Shown here: positions 1 to 8,265 of the stretch, piece after piece
Position numbering within the stretch: position 1 is the stretch's first letter
Layout: the number at the start of each line of letters is the position of its first letter
Assembly: GCF_022827545.1 (NCBI RefSeq)
Contig: NZ_CP094669.1
Coordinates: 4,085,001-4,149,000, forward strand
DNA: 64,000 bases
Source of the DNA: Hymenobacter tibetensis
GTDB lineage: Bacteria > Bacteroidota > Bacteroidia > Cytophagales > Hymenobacteraceae
Direction of reading: 5' to 3'
The notes under the pieces: generated by a model
What the model saw: the letters and a program-made list of their open reading frames with translations, nothing else
What the model was told of the DNA's origin: nothing
Database searches by the model: none
Translations under genes and position numbers: made by a program

Positions 1-817
1 TACCTACACGAGTGCAATACGCTTTGCTGATACCATAGACTCTATCTATGTGGCGAGGAGCGATACCTAGACCAGTGCAAGCACCGGCCACAATGGTACT
101 AGATGATGTAACGTATGGGTAGGTACCGAAGTCAACATCTAACAAAGAGCCTTGTGCACCCTCCGCTAGTATTTTCTTGCCTTGCTTCAACAAGTCGTTC
201 AGCAGATACTCGGTGTCGGTAAGTTGAAGAGTACGCAAGAATTCCACGGCAGAGAAGAACTCTGTTTCCAAAGCTTCGATTTCCAACTCTTTGTTGTGAA
301 ATGCAGCTAACGTAGCATGACGAGCAACAGCCTCTTGGTAACGCTCTTGAAAATCGGGTAATAGTACATCACCGACACGAAGACCTGTGCGGCCAATTTT
401 GTCTTGGTATGTTGGACCGATTCCTTTGAGTGTAGAACCTATTTTGCTTCCTCCCCTAGCATCTTCGTTGATGCGGTCAAGCGCGCGGTGTGAAGGAAGA
501 ATCAGTTGCGCTTTCTTGGAAACGTAAAGATTGGCGGCCCAGTCGATACCCCGATCGGTGAGCTTCTGTAATTCCTGCCGGAACACAACAGGGTCGAGAA
601 CGACGCCGTTGCCTACAACATTAAGAATATGGGGGTGAAATATGCCCGAGGGAACCTGATGCAAGACATGCTTGATACCATCAAAGGTAAGTGTGTGGCC
701 CGCGTTGGGACCACCCTGGAAGCGTGCTACCACATCGTAAGTGGGGGCTAGCACGTCAACTATTTTGCCTTTGCCCTCATCACCCCATTGTAAGCCTACT
801 AAAACGTCAACTGGCAT
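1..817 (-). CDS. purA: Adenylosuccinate synthase, C-terminus cut by window edge
   Basis: PurA joins IMP and aspartate using GTP to give adenylosuccinate, the first committed step from IMP to AMP, in the cytoplasm. The reverse-strand reading from the ATG at 815-817 begins MPVDVLVGLQWGDEGKGKIV, the family's N-terminal signature with its GDEGKGK nucleotide loop. The last codons in the window read GIAPRHIDRVYGISKAYCTRVG, also typical. About 272 codons are present of roughly 420-430 expected, so the C-terminal third lies outside the window. The start codon overlaps the stop of the STAS gene by one base (TAATG), which implies translational coupling in the Fur-STAS-purA operon. The family call is very safe. 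Confidence 0.96.
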   Translation of the reverse strand, partial: MPVDVLVGLQWGDEGKGKIVDVLAPTYDVVARFQGGPNAGHTLTFDGIKHVLHQVPSGIFHPHILNVVGNGVVLDPVVFRQELQKLTDRGIDWAANLYVSKKAQLILPSHRALDRINEDARGGSKIGSTLKGIGPTYQDKIGRTGLRVGDVLLPDFQERYQEAVARHATLAAFHNKELEIEALETEFFSAVEFLRTLQLTDTEYLLNDLLKQGKKILAEGAQGSLLDVDFGTYPYVTSSSTIVAGACTGLGIAPRHIDRVYGISKAYCTRVG

Positions 818-1164
818 TAGTTTGTGGCTTTCAGTTGTTGAGCGGCGGCGGTATCGTCGTCGGCAATAGAGAAAATAGCGTTTAGCTTGGTTAAAGCAAG
901 CATTTTGCGTGGGTGGTCAGCGGGGTTGATTAAGACTAACTCGCCGCCGCGGCTACGGAATTTGGTGAGCAGTGATACAAGAACCCCAATACCTGTGCTA
1001 TTAATGTACCGCACTTCTGACAAGTCAACAGCGCAATGACGCAGTTCATCACCAAGGTGTTGGTCAACCGATTGAAGTAATTGCTGTGTATCGGGACTAC
1101 CGATAAGGTCGCCGGCAAGGCGCACGAAGAGGATGCCGTCCTGAACGGCCGTTTCTGTTTTCAT
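817..1164 (-). CDS. STAS-domain protein, anti-sigma factor antagonist type
   Basis: A 115-residue single STAS domain. Proteins of this type (SpoIIAA/RsbV-like) usually bind an anti-sigma serine kinase and are switched by phosphorylation of a conserved serine. The sequence shows the core DLSEVRYINSTGIGVL at about residues 47-62, with Ser56 in the phosphorylation position. The ATG overlaps the upstream Fur gene by 4 bases (ATGA) and the TAA overlaps purA by 1 base, so the three genes should be co-translated. No partner kinase or phosphatase is encoded in the window. The fold is clear; the partner and regulon are unknown. Confidence 0.9.
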   Translation of the reverse strand: MKTETAVQDGILFVRLAGDLIGSPDTQQLLQSVDQHLGDELRHCAVDLSEVRYINSTGIGVLVSLLTKFRSRGGELVLINPADHPRKMLALTKLNAIFSIADDDTAAAQQLKATN

Positions 1165-1634
1165 TCGGCTAAAGAGCGGGTAGCGGCTTTAGCACGGCAG
1201 TCGCCGCACACGCCATAAAGATTTAAAGAGTGGTGCAAGATATGGAAGTTGAGTAACTCCCCGACCATGGTTTGGATGCCATGGATACGAGGGTCACAAA
1301 ATTCAACCACTTTGTGGCACTCGGTGCAGATGACGTGGTCGTGCTGTCGGTAACCATATGACTTCTCATACTGAGCAAGATTACGGCCAAATTGGTGCTT
1401 ACTAACTAGCCCATGTTCAACCAGCAGATCAAGCGTGTTGTAGACAGTAGCACGGCTTACTTGTAGGCCTTGCTCCTTCATACCGGCAAACAGTTCCTCT
1501 ACATCGAAATGGCCTGTACGAGAATATATTTCTTCTAAAATGGCGTAGCGCTCTGAAGTTTTGCGCAAGCCCTTATTCTCTAGGTACGCTGTGAAGATCT
1601 TCTTGACCTCCTCGTACTTCTCTTTGTCGAGCAT
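1161..1634 (-). CDS. Fur-family transcriptional regulator
   Basis: A metal-sensing winged-helix repressor of the Fur/PerR/Zur family, 157 residues from the ATG at 1632-1634. The helix-turn-helix region contains RKTSERYAILEEIY and SRATVYNTLDLLVEHGLVSK. The metal-binding half has HDHVICTECHKVVEF and a second CGDC pair near the C-terminus, giving the two CxxC motifs of a structural zinc site. A longer frame opens at 1694, but a TAACTTTG promoter box at 1674-1667 places transcription start inside it, so the start at 1634 fits better. Whether it senses iron, zinc or peroxide cannot be told from sequence. It heads an operon with the STAS gene and purA. Confidence 0.92.
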   Translation of the reverse strand: MLDKEKYEEVKKIFTAYLENKGLRKTSERYAILEEIYSRTGHFDVEELFAGMKEQGLQVSRATVYNTLDLLVEHGLVSKHQFGRNLAQYEKSYGYRQHDHVICTECHKVVEFCDPRIHGIQTMVGELLNFHILHHSLNLYGVCGDCRAKAATRSLAE

Positions 1635-1666
1635 TTTATGTGATCCTACCATTATAAGGAGTGAGG

Positions 1667-1696
1667 CAAAGTTACTACACAACAACCAATGCAACC
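1667..1696 (-). promoter_or_regulatory. Promoter of the Fur-STAS-purA operon
   Basis: On the reverse strand the bases 1674-1667 read TAACTTTG, an exact match to the Bacteroidota -7 consensus TAnnTTTG. A TTG (plus-strand CAA at 1692-1694) lies 17 bases upstream as the -33 box. Predicted transcription start is near 1660, leaving a leader of about 25 bases before the ATG at 1634. Confidence 0.65.
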
Positions 1697-1790
1697 GGTA
1701 CGCATTGGCTTGAACAACTCACACCTCCATTTATATGCTGTTTTAGACTGTAGAACTTTTTTAAGACTTTTTAAGACTTAGAATTAAGCT

Positions 1791-3998
1791 TTAGGAGTCA
1801 AATCGTTCAACTAACAAAACGCCGTTTACTTTAGAAAGGCGTTGTATTAGCTTCGTCAGGTGGTCAGTATCATTAACGAAGACCATGATTTGCCCTTCGA
1901 ACATACCGTCGTCTGAGTCGATAGTGATAGACCGCATGTTGACTTTGAGGCTGTTACTGATAATACGCGTGACATCATTCACTAGCCCTACCCTATCGGA
2001 GCCCTTAATGCGTAGCCCAGCGAGGAAGGCTAATTCTAGCTGGTCAGTCCATTTGGCCCGAACAATTCGATTGCCATAGTTGGACATCATCTTCACCGCT
2101 CTAGGACAAGACGTGCGGTGGATAACAATGCCTTCCTCGGTTTCGAAGCCAAACACGTCGTCGCCCGGAATGGGATTACAGCACGGCGCAATAGTGTAGT
2201 CGAACTTATCGGTTCGTTCGCCAATCACCAGCATGTTGGCGCTTAGTCCTCGGATTTTTTGTACCTCGTGGTCGAAAGCTTTGGGCTCCAATTTGGACGG
2301 CAGGCGTGGTACTTCAATCGTTGGATCGAAGAGGTCCGGCTTGATTTCGCGACCATCAATCTGGCCAATAGCCACGCGGTAGAAAAACTCCTGCACATTA
2401 TAGGTGTTGAAATGCGCCAGCAGGCGGTTGAAGTTGTCCTGCGTGTATTCGATGCCAATCAGCTCTAAGCGCTTCTCTACTATATATCGGCCATCATCTG
2501 CTTTACTGCGTTTGTCGTCGCGCAGCCATTCCTTGATTTTGGAACGCGCTTTGGACGTGATAACATATTGCAACCACTCCTCCGTTGGTTTCTGCTTTTG
2601 TGAGGTCAGGATTTCAACTTGGTCGCCATTGTGGAGCTGATAGCTGAGGGGCTGAAGCTTCTGATTCACTTTGGCACCTAAGCATTGAAGACCAATGTGA
2701 GTATGGATTTCGAAGGCAAAATCTAAAGCAGTGGCTTTGTCGGGTAGAATGAGCAGCTTGCCTTTGGGGGTAAAAGCATACACCTCTTTTACAAAGAGAT
2801 TCTGGCGGAACTCATCCATGAATTCCAAGGCACTGGAATTGTTGGTTTCCAGCATTTCCCGCACCTTATTAATCCAGGCTTCTAGAGTGGACTCCGGCTG
2901 AATGGCACCGGTGTCTTTGTATTTCCAGTGCGCAGCGTAACCTTTCTCGGCAATTTCGTCCATGCGGTGAGAACGAATCTGCACTTCCACCCACTGCCCA
3001 GACCGGGACATAACAGTGGTATGCAGACTTTCGTAGCCGTTGGCTTTGGGTGTGCTTACCCAATCGCGCAGGCGGTCAGGGTTAGGCTGATAGAAATCGG
3101 TGACAATAGAATACACCTGCCAACAAGCGGCCTTTTCTTGCTCATGAGGCACATCCAGAATGATACGAATAGCAAACAGGTCGTACACCTCATCAAAGGT
3201 GATGTTCTGCTTGCGCATCTTCTTTAGGATGGAATAGATGCTTTTGGGGCGACCCTTAATCTCGAACTCGAACCCTTGAGCCTTCAATTCTTCGTCGATG
3301 GGCTGCACGAATTCTTTGATGAAGCGGTTGCGGGCACTCCTACTCTGGCGCACCCGGTTTACCAATTCATTATAGATGTCGGTGTCAGTGTACTTGAGAT
3401 GGAGATCTTCCAACTCCGTTTTGATAGCATAGAGGCCAAGCCGATGCGCTAGTGGAGCGTACAGATAGATAGTCTCGGAAGAAATTTTAAGCTGCTTATG
3501 GCGCGGCATTGAGTCGAGAGTCCGCATGTTGTGCAGACGGTCGGCGAGTTTGATGAGAATCACGCGTACATCTTCGGAAAGCGTGAGCAACATCTTTCGA
3601 AAGTTTTCGGCTTGCTCGGAGGTACCGTACTCGAAAACACCCGAGATTTTGGTGAGGCCATCCACTATGCGGGCTACTTTCGAGCCAAACTCCCGCTCGA
3701 CGTCAGCAATTTCCCACGGCGTATCTTCTACTACATCGTGAAGCAAAGCAGCTACGATGCTGGTGGTGCCAAGGCCAATTTCCTCTACTACAATCTGGGC
3801 TACAGCCAGTGGGTGCAGAATATATGGCTCGCCTGACTTACGGCGCATTTCTTTGTGCGCCTCTAAGGAGGTGTTAAATGCTTTTTTTATCAGCTTCGCA
3901 TCCCCTTCTTTCAGGTAAGGCTTTGCGGTGCGGAGTAGGCGGCGGTAATGGCGCAGGATTTCCTGGCGCTCTACCTCGGGGTCAAGTAAGGTGGCCAT
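1791..3998 (-). CDS. Bifunctional (p)ppGpp synthetase/hydrolase, RelA/SpoT family
   Basis: A long RSH enzyme that makes and degrades the alarmone (p)ppGpp, 735 residues from the ATG at 3996-3998 (the frame can start at 4031, but MATLLDPEVERQEILRHYRR is the usual Bacteroidota N-terminus). The hydrolase HD domain has His62 and the HD pair at about 87-88 in LLHDVVEDT, so hydrolase activity is expected. The synthetase domain has GRPKSIYSILKKM near 249 and GYESLH near 321, both intact. A TGS domain follows at about 400-460 (VYAFTPKGKLL), then the helical and zinc-finger-like region with CC at PCCNPIPGDD, and a C-terminal ACT domain. It is monocistronic here, between the Fur operon and tRNA-Leu. 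Confidence 0.95.
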   Translation of the reverse strand: MATLLDPEVERQEILRHYRRLLRTAKPYLKEGDAKLIKKAFNTSLEAHKEMRRKSGEPYILHPLAVAQIVVEEIGLGTTSIVAALLHDVVEDTPWEIADVEREFGSKVARIVDGLTKISGVFEYGTSEQAENFRKMLLTLSEDVRVILIKLADRLHNMRTLDSMPRHKQLKISSETIYLYAPLAHRLGLYAIKTELEDLHLKYTDTDIYNELVNRVRQSRSARNRFIKEFVQPIDEELKAQGFEFEIKGRPKSIYSILKKMRKQNITFDEVYDLFAIRIILDVPHEQEKAACWQVYSIVTDFYQPNPDRLRDWVSTPKANGYESLHTTVMSRSGQWVEVQIRSHRMDEIAEKGYAAHWKYKDTGAIQPESTLEAWINKVREMLETNNSSALEFMDEFRQNLFVKEVYAFTPKGKLLILPDKATALDFAFEIHTHIGLQCLGAKVNQKLQPLSYQLHNGDQVEILTSQKQKPTEEWLQYVITSKARSKIKEWLRDDKRSKADDGRYIVEKRLELIGIEYTQDNFNRLLAHFNTYNVQEFFYRVAIGQIDGREIKPDLFDPTIEVPRLPSKLEPKAFDHEVQKIRGLSANMLVIGERTDKFDYTIAPCCNPIPGDDVFGFETEEGIVIHRTSCPRAVKMMSNYGNRIVRAKWTDQLELAFLAGLRIKGSDRVGLVNDVTRIISNSLKVNMRSITIDSDDGMFEGQIMVFVNDTDHLTKLIQRLSKVNGVLLVERFDS

Positions 3999-4294
3999 GT
4001 TGCATGGGCAGCGCGGAAGCGCCAAAGTCAATAAACACTAAAGTACGAAGCTAGGGGCGGCTTATGAACAAGCAACAGCCACTAAAAGGTTGGTTTACCT
4101 AATTGCGGCCCGCGCAAAGCTCCTGCTAAAAGTGGATCCGCTGGTATGCAATCAGTCTATTGAGAGTAGACACTATGCCTGCCCATTACAGCACGAAGGA
4201 GGATGTGCAAAAAAAGCTACGCAAAGAGACTAGCAGAATAAGAGGCATTTAACACATTACGGAACGAATTTTAGGTTTTATCCGCGAGGTAGCG

Positions 4295-4325
4295 TTTGGT
4301 TTTTCAAGGAGCTTGCGTAGCTTTG
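4295..4325 (+). promoter_or_regulatory. Promoter of tRNA-Leu
   Basis: TTTGG at 4295-4299 followed by an 18-base spacer and TAGCTTTG at 4318-4325. This is a textbook Bacteroidota promoter (TTTGG-like -33 and TAnnTTTG -7 boxes). Transcription should start near 4331, 20 bases before the mature tRNA. It is the best promoter match in the window. Confidence 0.8.
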
Positions 4326-4350
4326 CGCCCCCGAGGCGAATGGCCTTGAG

Positions 4351-4432
4351 GCGGATGTGGCGAAATTGGTAGACGTGCCAGACTTAGGATCTGGTGCCGC
4401 AAGGCGTGTGGGTTCGAGTCCCTCCATCCGCA
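4351..4432 (+). tRNA. tRNA-Leu, anticodon UAG
   Basis: The acceptor arms GCGGATG (4351-4357) and CATCCGC (4425-4431) pair perfectly, with discriminator A at 4432. The anticodon stem CCAGA/TCTGG encloses the loop CTTAGGA, giving anticodon TAG, which reads CUA leucine codons. A long variable arm (class II) and the T-arm GGTTCGAGTCC are present. CCA is not encoded. A T-run follows directly. Confidence 0.97.
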
Positions 4433-4469
4433 CATTTTTTTAACAAGTACCGAAGCACCCTGAGCCCTC

Positions 4470-4496
4470 AACCCAACCGTTGGGGGTTTCTTTTTC
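4470..4496 (+). terminator. Terminator-like hairpin after tRNA-Leu
   Basis: An imperfect palindrome around AACCCAACCGTTGGGGGTT followed by TTCTTTTTC. It lies 38 bases past the tRNA and before the trigger factor gene, so it may end the tRNA transcript. Confidence 0.45.
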
Positions 4497-4541
4497 CCGG
4501 TTTCGGTCCCTTTACCCTTTACCCTTAACCGACGCCCCGTT

Positions 4542-5870
4542 TTGGACATCACCCTCGATAAGAAAGACGACCAACTGAGTGCCATCCTGACAGTAAACCT
4601 CAAGGAAGCGGATTATGCTCCTGCTGTAGATGCCAAACTGAAGGACTATAGCAAGAAGGCGCAAATCAAAGGGTTCCGCCCCGGCAAGGTTCCGGCCACG
4701 CTGGTGCGCAAAATGTATGGCAAGGGCATTCTAGCCGACGAAATCAACTCGTTGCTTGGCAAAGCGGTTGATGGCTATATCAAAGAAAACAACCTCAAAA
4801 TTCTAGGTGAGCCGCTACCGGTTCCGACCGATGTGAATTTTGATACCGAGAAAGAATTTTCCTTTCCTTTCGAGCTGGGCTTGCTGCCTGACTTCGAACT
4901 GCCTACCGATCAGAGCATCACGGTTGACCGCCATAAAGTAGAGCTTGACGAGGCTACACTGCAAGAAACCTACGAGCAGATCGAGCGCCAGTTTGGCGAG
5001 AGCACCAATCCGGAGGTTTCGGAAGAAGGCGACTCGTTGTATGGCAAGCTGAAGAAAGCCGACGAGGAAGGCGAAGGCCGGCCAGTATTGCTGCCGATCA
5101 AGAAAGTAAAGAACGGTGCTGAGAAGTTTGTGGGTGTGAAGCCTGAGGACACTGTAACGTTTGATCTGAAAGATGCTTTTGACGGCGACGCGGCTACTAT
5201 TGCCAGCGTTACGGGCCTGAGCAAGGAAGATGCTGCTACTGCAGAAGGCGAATACGTGCTGACGGTTGAAAAAATCAACCGCACCATAGCCGCCGAGATG
5301 AACCAAGAGCTGTTCGACAAGGTGTTCGGCAAAGACATCGTAACCTCGAAAGAGGAGTTCGATGAGAAAGTGCGCGAGACGGTAAAGCAGAATTATGATC
5401 GAGAAGCTGACAGTTTGATCAACCGCACCATCATCGACAAGATGGTGGAGGCTACTACTGTGCAGATTCCGACCGAGTTTTTCAAGAAGTGGCTGGTGCG
5501 TGCCAACGAAGGCAAACTAACCACTGAACAGGTAGAAGAGCACTACGCTGACTACGAGAAGGAGCTGAAGTGGTCGATGATCCGCAACAAAGTGGTTGAG
5601 GAGCAAGGCTTAAAAGTTGAAAACGAAGAAATTCTGGACCGCACGATGCAGAAGATTCTGGGTCAGTTCAACATGGAAATGACGCCTGAGCTAGAGGAGT
5701 CAGTACGTGGGTTCGCTGACAATTATCTGCGTCAGGAGAACGGTAAAAACTACGTGCAGGAGTATGAGGCCATTCTGGCAGAGAAAGTAGTGGAAAACTT
5801 ACGCGGCAAAGTTGTTGTTAACGACAACCCGATTACGGCTGAGGACTTCCGCAATCAGAACGCTGGCTAA
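4542..5870 (+). CDS. tig: Trigger factor (ribosome-associated chaperone)
   Basis: Trigger factor binds the ribosome exit tunnel and protects nascent chains. The 442-residue product carries the ribosome-docking signature IKGFRPGKVP at about residues 43-52, followed by the N-terminal domain, a divergent middle (PPIase-like) domain and the long helical C-terminal chaperone domain. The start appears to be TTG at 4542-4544, giving MDITLDKKDDQLSAIL, a typical start for Bacteroidota trigger factors; no in-frame ATG lies close by. It is followed by clpP and clpX, the classic tig-clpP-clpX order, with a terminator between tig and clpP. Confidence 0.95.
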   Translation: MDITLDKKDDQLSAILTVNLKEADYAPAVDAKLKDYSKKAQIKGFRPGKVPATLVRKMYGKGILADEINSLLGKAVDGYIKENNLKILGEPLPVPTDVNFDTEKEFSFPFELGLLPDFELPTDQSITVDRHKVELDEATLQETYEQIERQFGESTNPEVSEEGDSLYGKLKKADEEGEGRPVLLPIKKVKNGAEKFVGVKPEDTVTFDLKDAFDGDAATIASVTGLSKEDAATAEGEYVLTVEKINRTIAAEMNQELFDKVFGKDIVTSKEEFDEKVRETVKQNYDREADSLINRTIIDKMVEATTVQIPTEFFKKWLVRANEGKLTTEQVEEHYADYEKELKWSMIRNKVVEEQGLKVENEEILDRTMQKILGQFNMEMTPELEESVRGFADNYLRQENGKNYVQEYEAILAEKVVENLRGKVVVNDNPITAEDFRNQNAG

Positions 5871-5897
5871 GGCTATCGTTCCGGTTTTCTAACCAAC

Positions 5898-5930
5898 AAA
5901 AAAGCCCTTACTTGCCGTATGGGCTTTTTT
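5898..5930 (+). terminator. Terminator between tig and clpP
   Basis: AAAAAAGCCC (5898-5907) pairs with GGGCTTTTTT (5921-5930) around a 13-base loop and ends in a T-run. It lies 28 bases after the tig stop. Confidence 0.85.
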
Positions 5931-5979
5931 GTTGCCCCACGGTTTCGTTTTAGCTATTTCACTTCTCCTAATTTTTGTC

Positions 5980-6687
5980 ATGCTGAACAAACAAGAGTTT
6001 CGCAAATTCGCTGTGAAAGGCCAGGGCCTCAGCGGCCTAGGTGTGGATCAGTATCTGCATCATATTGAAGGTCAGGCGAAAGCCGGGCTAGTGCTACCAA
6101 CGGGCATGACTCGTTCTGTGATTGAAGAGCGTCCTACGCGTTTCGCTGAGATTGACGTGTTTTCACGTCTCATCATGGACCGGATTGTGTTCCTAGGCAC
6201 GGCCGTTGATGACTACATTGCCAACATCATTACCGCTCAGTTTCTATTCTTGGAGTCGGTAGACGCCAAGAAAGATATTCTGCTCTATATCAACTCCCCA
6301 GGTGGCTCGGTGTACGCCGGTCTTGGCATCTATGACACAATGCAGTACGTGAACCCTGACGTAGCCACTATCTGCACAGGTCTGGCGGCTTCTATGGGCG
6401 CTGTACTGCTAGCGGGTGGTGCCAAAGACAAGCGTTCCGCGCTGCCACACGCCCGCGTAATGATCCACCAACCTTCAGGTGGCGCACAAGGCCAGTCGTC
6501 GGATATTGAAATCACGGCGCGCGAGATTCTGAAGCTGAAGAAAGAATTGTACGACATTCTGGCGCAGCATACAGGCAAGACTTACCAGGAAATCCACGAC
6601 AACTCGGACCGTGACTACTGGATGCGGGCTGATGAGGCCAAAGAATATGGCCTAATTGACGAGGTTCTAGAAAAAAAGGTAGCCTAA
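5980..6687 (+). CDS. clpP: ATP-dependent Clp protease proteolytic subunit
   Basis: ClpP is the serine-peptidase chamber of ClpXP, in the cytoplasm. From the ATG at 5980 the product has 235 residues. Catalytic Ser138 sits in [11 protein letters not shown] and His163 in [17 protein letters not shown] forms the substrate groove. The open frame extends back to 5929, but that start lies inside the tig terminator, so [10 protein letters not shown] is preferred. The roughly 30-40 residue N-terminal part before the conserved core is longer than in E. coli but common in Bacteroidota. clpX follows 250 bases downstream. Confidence 0.95.
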   Translation: MLNKQEFRKFAVKGQGLSGLGVDQYLHHIEGQAKAGLVLPTGMTRSVIEERPTRFAEIDVFSRLIMDRIVFLGTAVDDYIANIITAQFLFLESVDAKKDILLYINSPGGSVYAGLGIYDTMQYVNPDVATICTGLAASMGAVLLAGGAKDKRSALPHARVMIHQPSGGAQGQSSDIEITAREILKLKKELYDILAQHTGKTYQEIHDNSDRDYWMRADEAKEYGLIDEVLEKKVA

Positions 6688-6785
6688 ATTATACCGTTGA
6701 GAATTGAGCGTTGGGAGCTCAAATGCTCCTTCTCTAATGAGTTTATGCTCAGGCTCTAGGTTCTGTCCTTATTGATCTAAGATTT

Positions 6786-6813
6786 GGGAAAGCCCGCTCT
6801 TGCGGGCTTTCCC
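6786..6813 (+). terminator. Terminator after clpP
   Basis: Perfect 12-bp stem GGGAAAGCCCGC (6786-6797) and GCGGGCTTTCCC (6802-6813) with a 4-base loop, followed by TTTTAT. It lies about 100 bases after the clpP stop. Confidence 0.85.
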
Positions 6814-6875
6814 TTTTATATAGGAGGCCGACCGCGCAGGCACTTTTTTCGTGCTGTACGGCGTTGGCCTTTTCG

Positions 6876-6883
6876 TACCTTTG
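6876..6883 (+). promoter_or_regulatory. Probable -7 box of the clpX promoter
   Basis: TACCTTTG is an exact TAnnTTTG match, 54 bases before the clpX ATG and downstream of the clpP terminator. There is no clean TTG at the -33 distance, so only the -7 box is supported. Confidence 0.5.
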
Positions 6884-6937
6884 AGATAGGTTGATCGAAT
6901 TAGCTTATCCTTCTCTACTCTGAGAGTTCCCTTAGCA

Positions 6938-8161
6938 ATGGCAGATATAACATGCTCCTTCTGCGGTAAGAGCAAAAAAGACGTCTCGGTTATGATTTCC
7001 GGCATCAACGCGCATATCTGTGAGCGGTGTGTCGGACAGGCCCAGCAGATTCTCAACGAGGAGAACAAAATTCGATCGAACTCGAAGACACCAAAATTCA
7101 ACTTGGTGAAGCCGCGGGAGATGAAGGATTATCTCGACCAATATGTGGTAGGTCAAGACGAAGCCAAAAAGGTAATGTCGGTGGCGGTGTACAACCACTA
7201 CAAGCGCCTGATGCAGAAGCCACAGAAGGACGACGTGATAATTGAGAAGTCCAACATCATTATGGTGGGCGAGACTGGTACCGGCAAGACGTTCCTGACC
7301 CGCATGCTGGCCAACATTCTGCAAGTGCCTTTTTGCATTGCTGATGCTACAGTGCTTACTGAAGCGGGCTACGTAGGCGAGGATGTGGAGAGCATTCTGA
7401 CTCGCCTACTCCAGGCCGCCGATTACAATGTGGAAGCAGCCGAGCGTGGCATCGTATACATCGACGAAATTGATAAGATTGCTCGTAAGAGCGACAACCC
7501 AAGCATCACGCGTGACGTGAGCGGAGAAGGCGTACAGCAGGCTATGCTGAAGCTATTGGAAGGCACTACGGTGAACGTACCGCCCCACGGTGGCCGTAAG
7601 CACCCGGAGCAGAAGATGATTACAGTGAATACCGAGAACATCCTCTTCATCTGCGGGGGCGCTTTTGTAGGTATCGAGCGTATCATCAAGAGCCGGCTTA
7701 ACACCAAGCCCATTGGTTTTGCCAAGACACAGCTGGAGGAAAAGATTGATACAGAGAACTTCTTGCGCTACGTAACAGCGCAGGACCTGAAAGCTTTCGG
7801 GCTGATTCCGGAGCTTATTGGCCGTTTGCCTGTGCTCACGCACCTCAACCCGCTCGATCACGCCACCCTGCGCAAAATTCTGACGGAGCCTAAAAACTCT
7901 ATCGTGAAGCAGTATCAGCGTCTGTTTGACATGGAAGGCGTTCAACTTTCCTTCACGGAAGGCGCGCTGGAATACATTGTTGTGAAAGCTGACGAATACC
8001 GCCTTGGTGCACGGGGTCTGCGCTCTATCTGTGAAGGCATCATGACGGACGCTATGTTCGATATGCCTTCGGAGACAGACACCAAGGAACTGGTTATTGA
8101 CTTGGAGTACGCACGCAGCAAGTTCGAACAGTCACCGATGAAGCAGTTGCGGGCAGCGTAA
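6938..8161 (+). CDS. clpX: Clp protease ATP-binding unfoldase ClpX
   Basis: ClpX unfolds tagged substrates and feeds them to ClpP. The 407-residue protein starts with the C4 zinc-binding domain (Cys6, Cys9, Cys28, Cys31), which binds substrates and adaptors. The AAA+ core has Walker A GETGTGKT at 111-118, Walker [11 protein letters not shown] near 180, and the pore and sensor motifs further on; the ClpP-binding region precedes residue 300. Length and motifs are normal. A separate promoter box and a terminator upstream suggest it can be transcribed apart from clpP. Confidence 0.97.
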   Translation: MADITCSFCGKSKKDVSVMISGINAHICERCVGQAQQILNEENKIRSNSKTPKFNLVKPREMKDYLDQYVVGQDEAKKVMSVAVYNHYKRLMQKPQKDDVIIEKSNIIMVGETGTGKTFLTRMLANILQVPFCIADATVLTEAGYVGEDVESILTRLLQAADYNVEAAERGIVYIDEIDKIARKSDNPSITRDVSGEGVQQAMLKLLEGTTVNVPPHGGRKHPEQKMITVNTENILFICGGAFVGIERIIKSRLNTKPIGFAKTQLEEKIDTENFLRYVTAQDLKAFGLIPELIGRLPVLTHLNPLDHATLRKILTEPKNSIVKQYQRLFDMEGVQLSFTEGALEYIVVKADEYRLGARGLRSICEGIMTDAMFDMPSETDTKELVIDLEYARSKFEQSPMKQLRAA

Positions 8162-8176
8162 TTGCGCCTCTGTGAG

Positions 8177-8246
8177 CAAGCAGAAAGGACCGGGCCGTAA
8201 CGGAAAGCAATTATACTTTCCGTTACGGCCCGGTCCTTTCTGCTTG
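8177..8246. terminator. 31-bp perfect inverted repeat between clpX and lpxB
   Basis: Arms 8177-8207 and 8216-8246 are exact reverse complements over 31 bases, with an 8-base loop (CAATTATA). It sits between convergent clpX (stop 8161) and lpxB (stop 8266), so it most likely acts as a bidirectional terminator. It has no obvious T-run, unlike the terminators after tig and clpP. Confidence 0.75.
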
Positions 8247-8265
8247 TGGTGGACCGTGCTTGCGC

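Larger units (their letters stand above)
3999..4541. other. Intergenic region around tRNA-Leu
   Basis: Besides the tRNA gene and its promoter, this stretch holds the probable promoter of the RelA/SpoT gene (reverse-strand TACTTTAG at 4045-4038, a one-base miss from TAnnTTTG) and a short terminator-like hairpin after the tRNA. From about 4060 to 4290 I see no gene. Confidence 0.5.

Noticed and set aside
5929..5979. Longer N-terminus of ClpP
   Set aside because: It would start inside the tig terminator, and [10 protein letters not shown] is the natural start.
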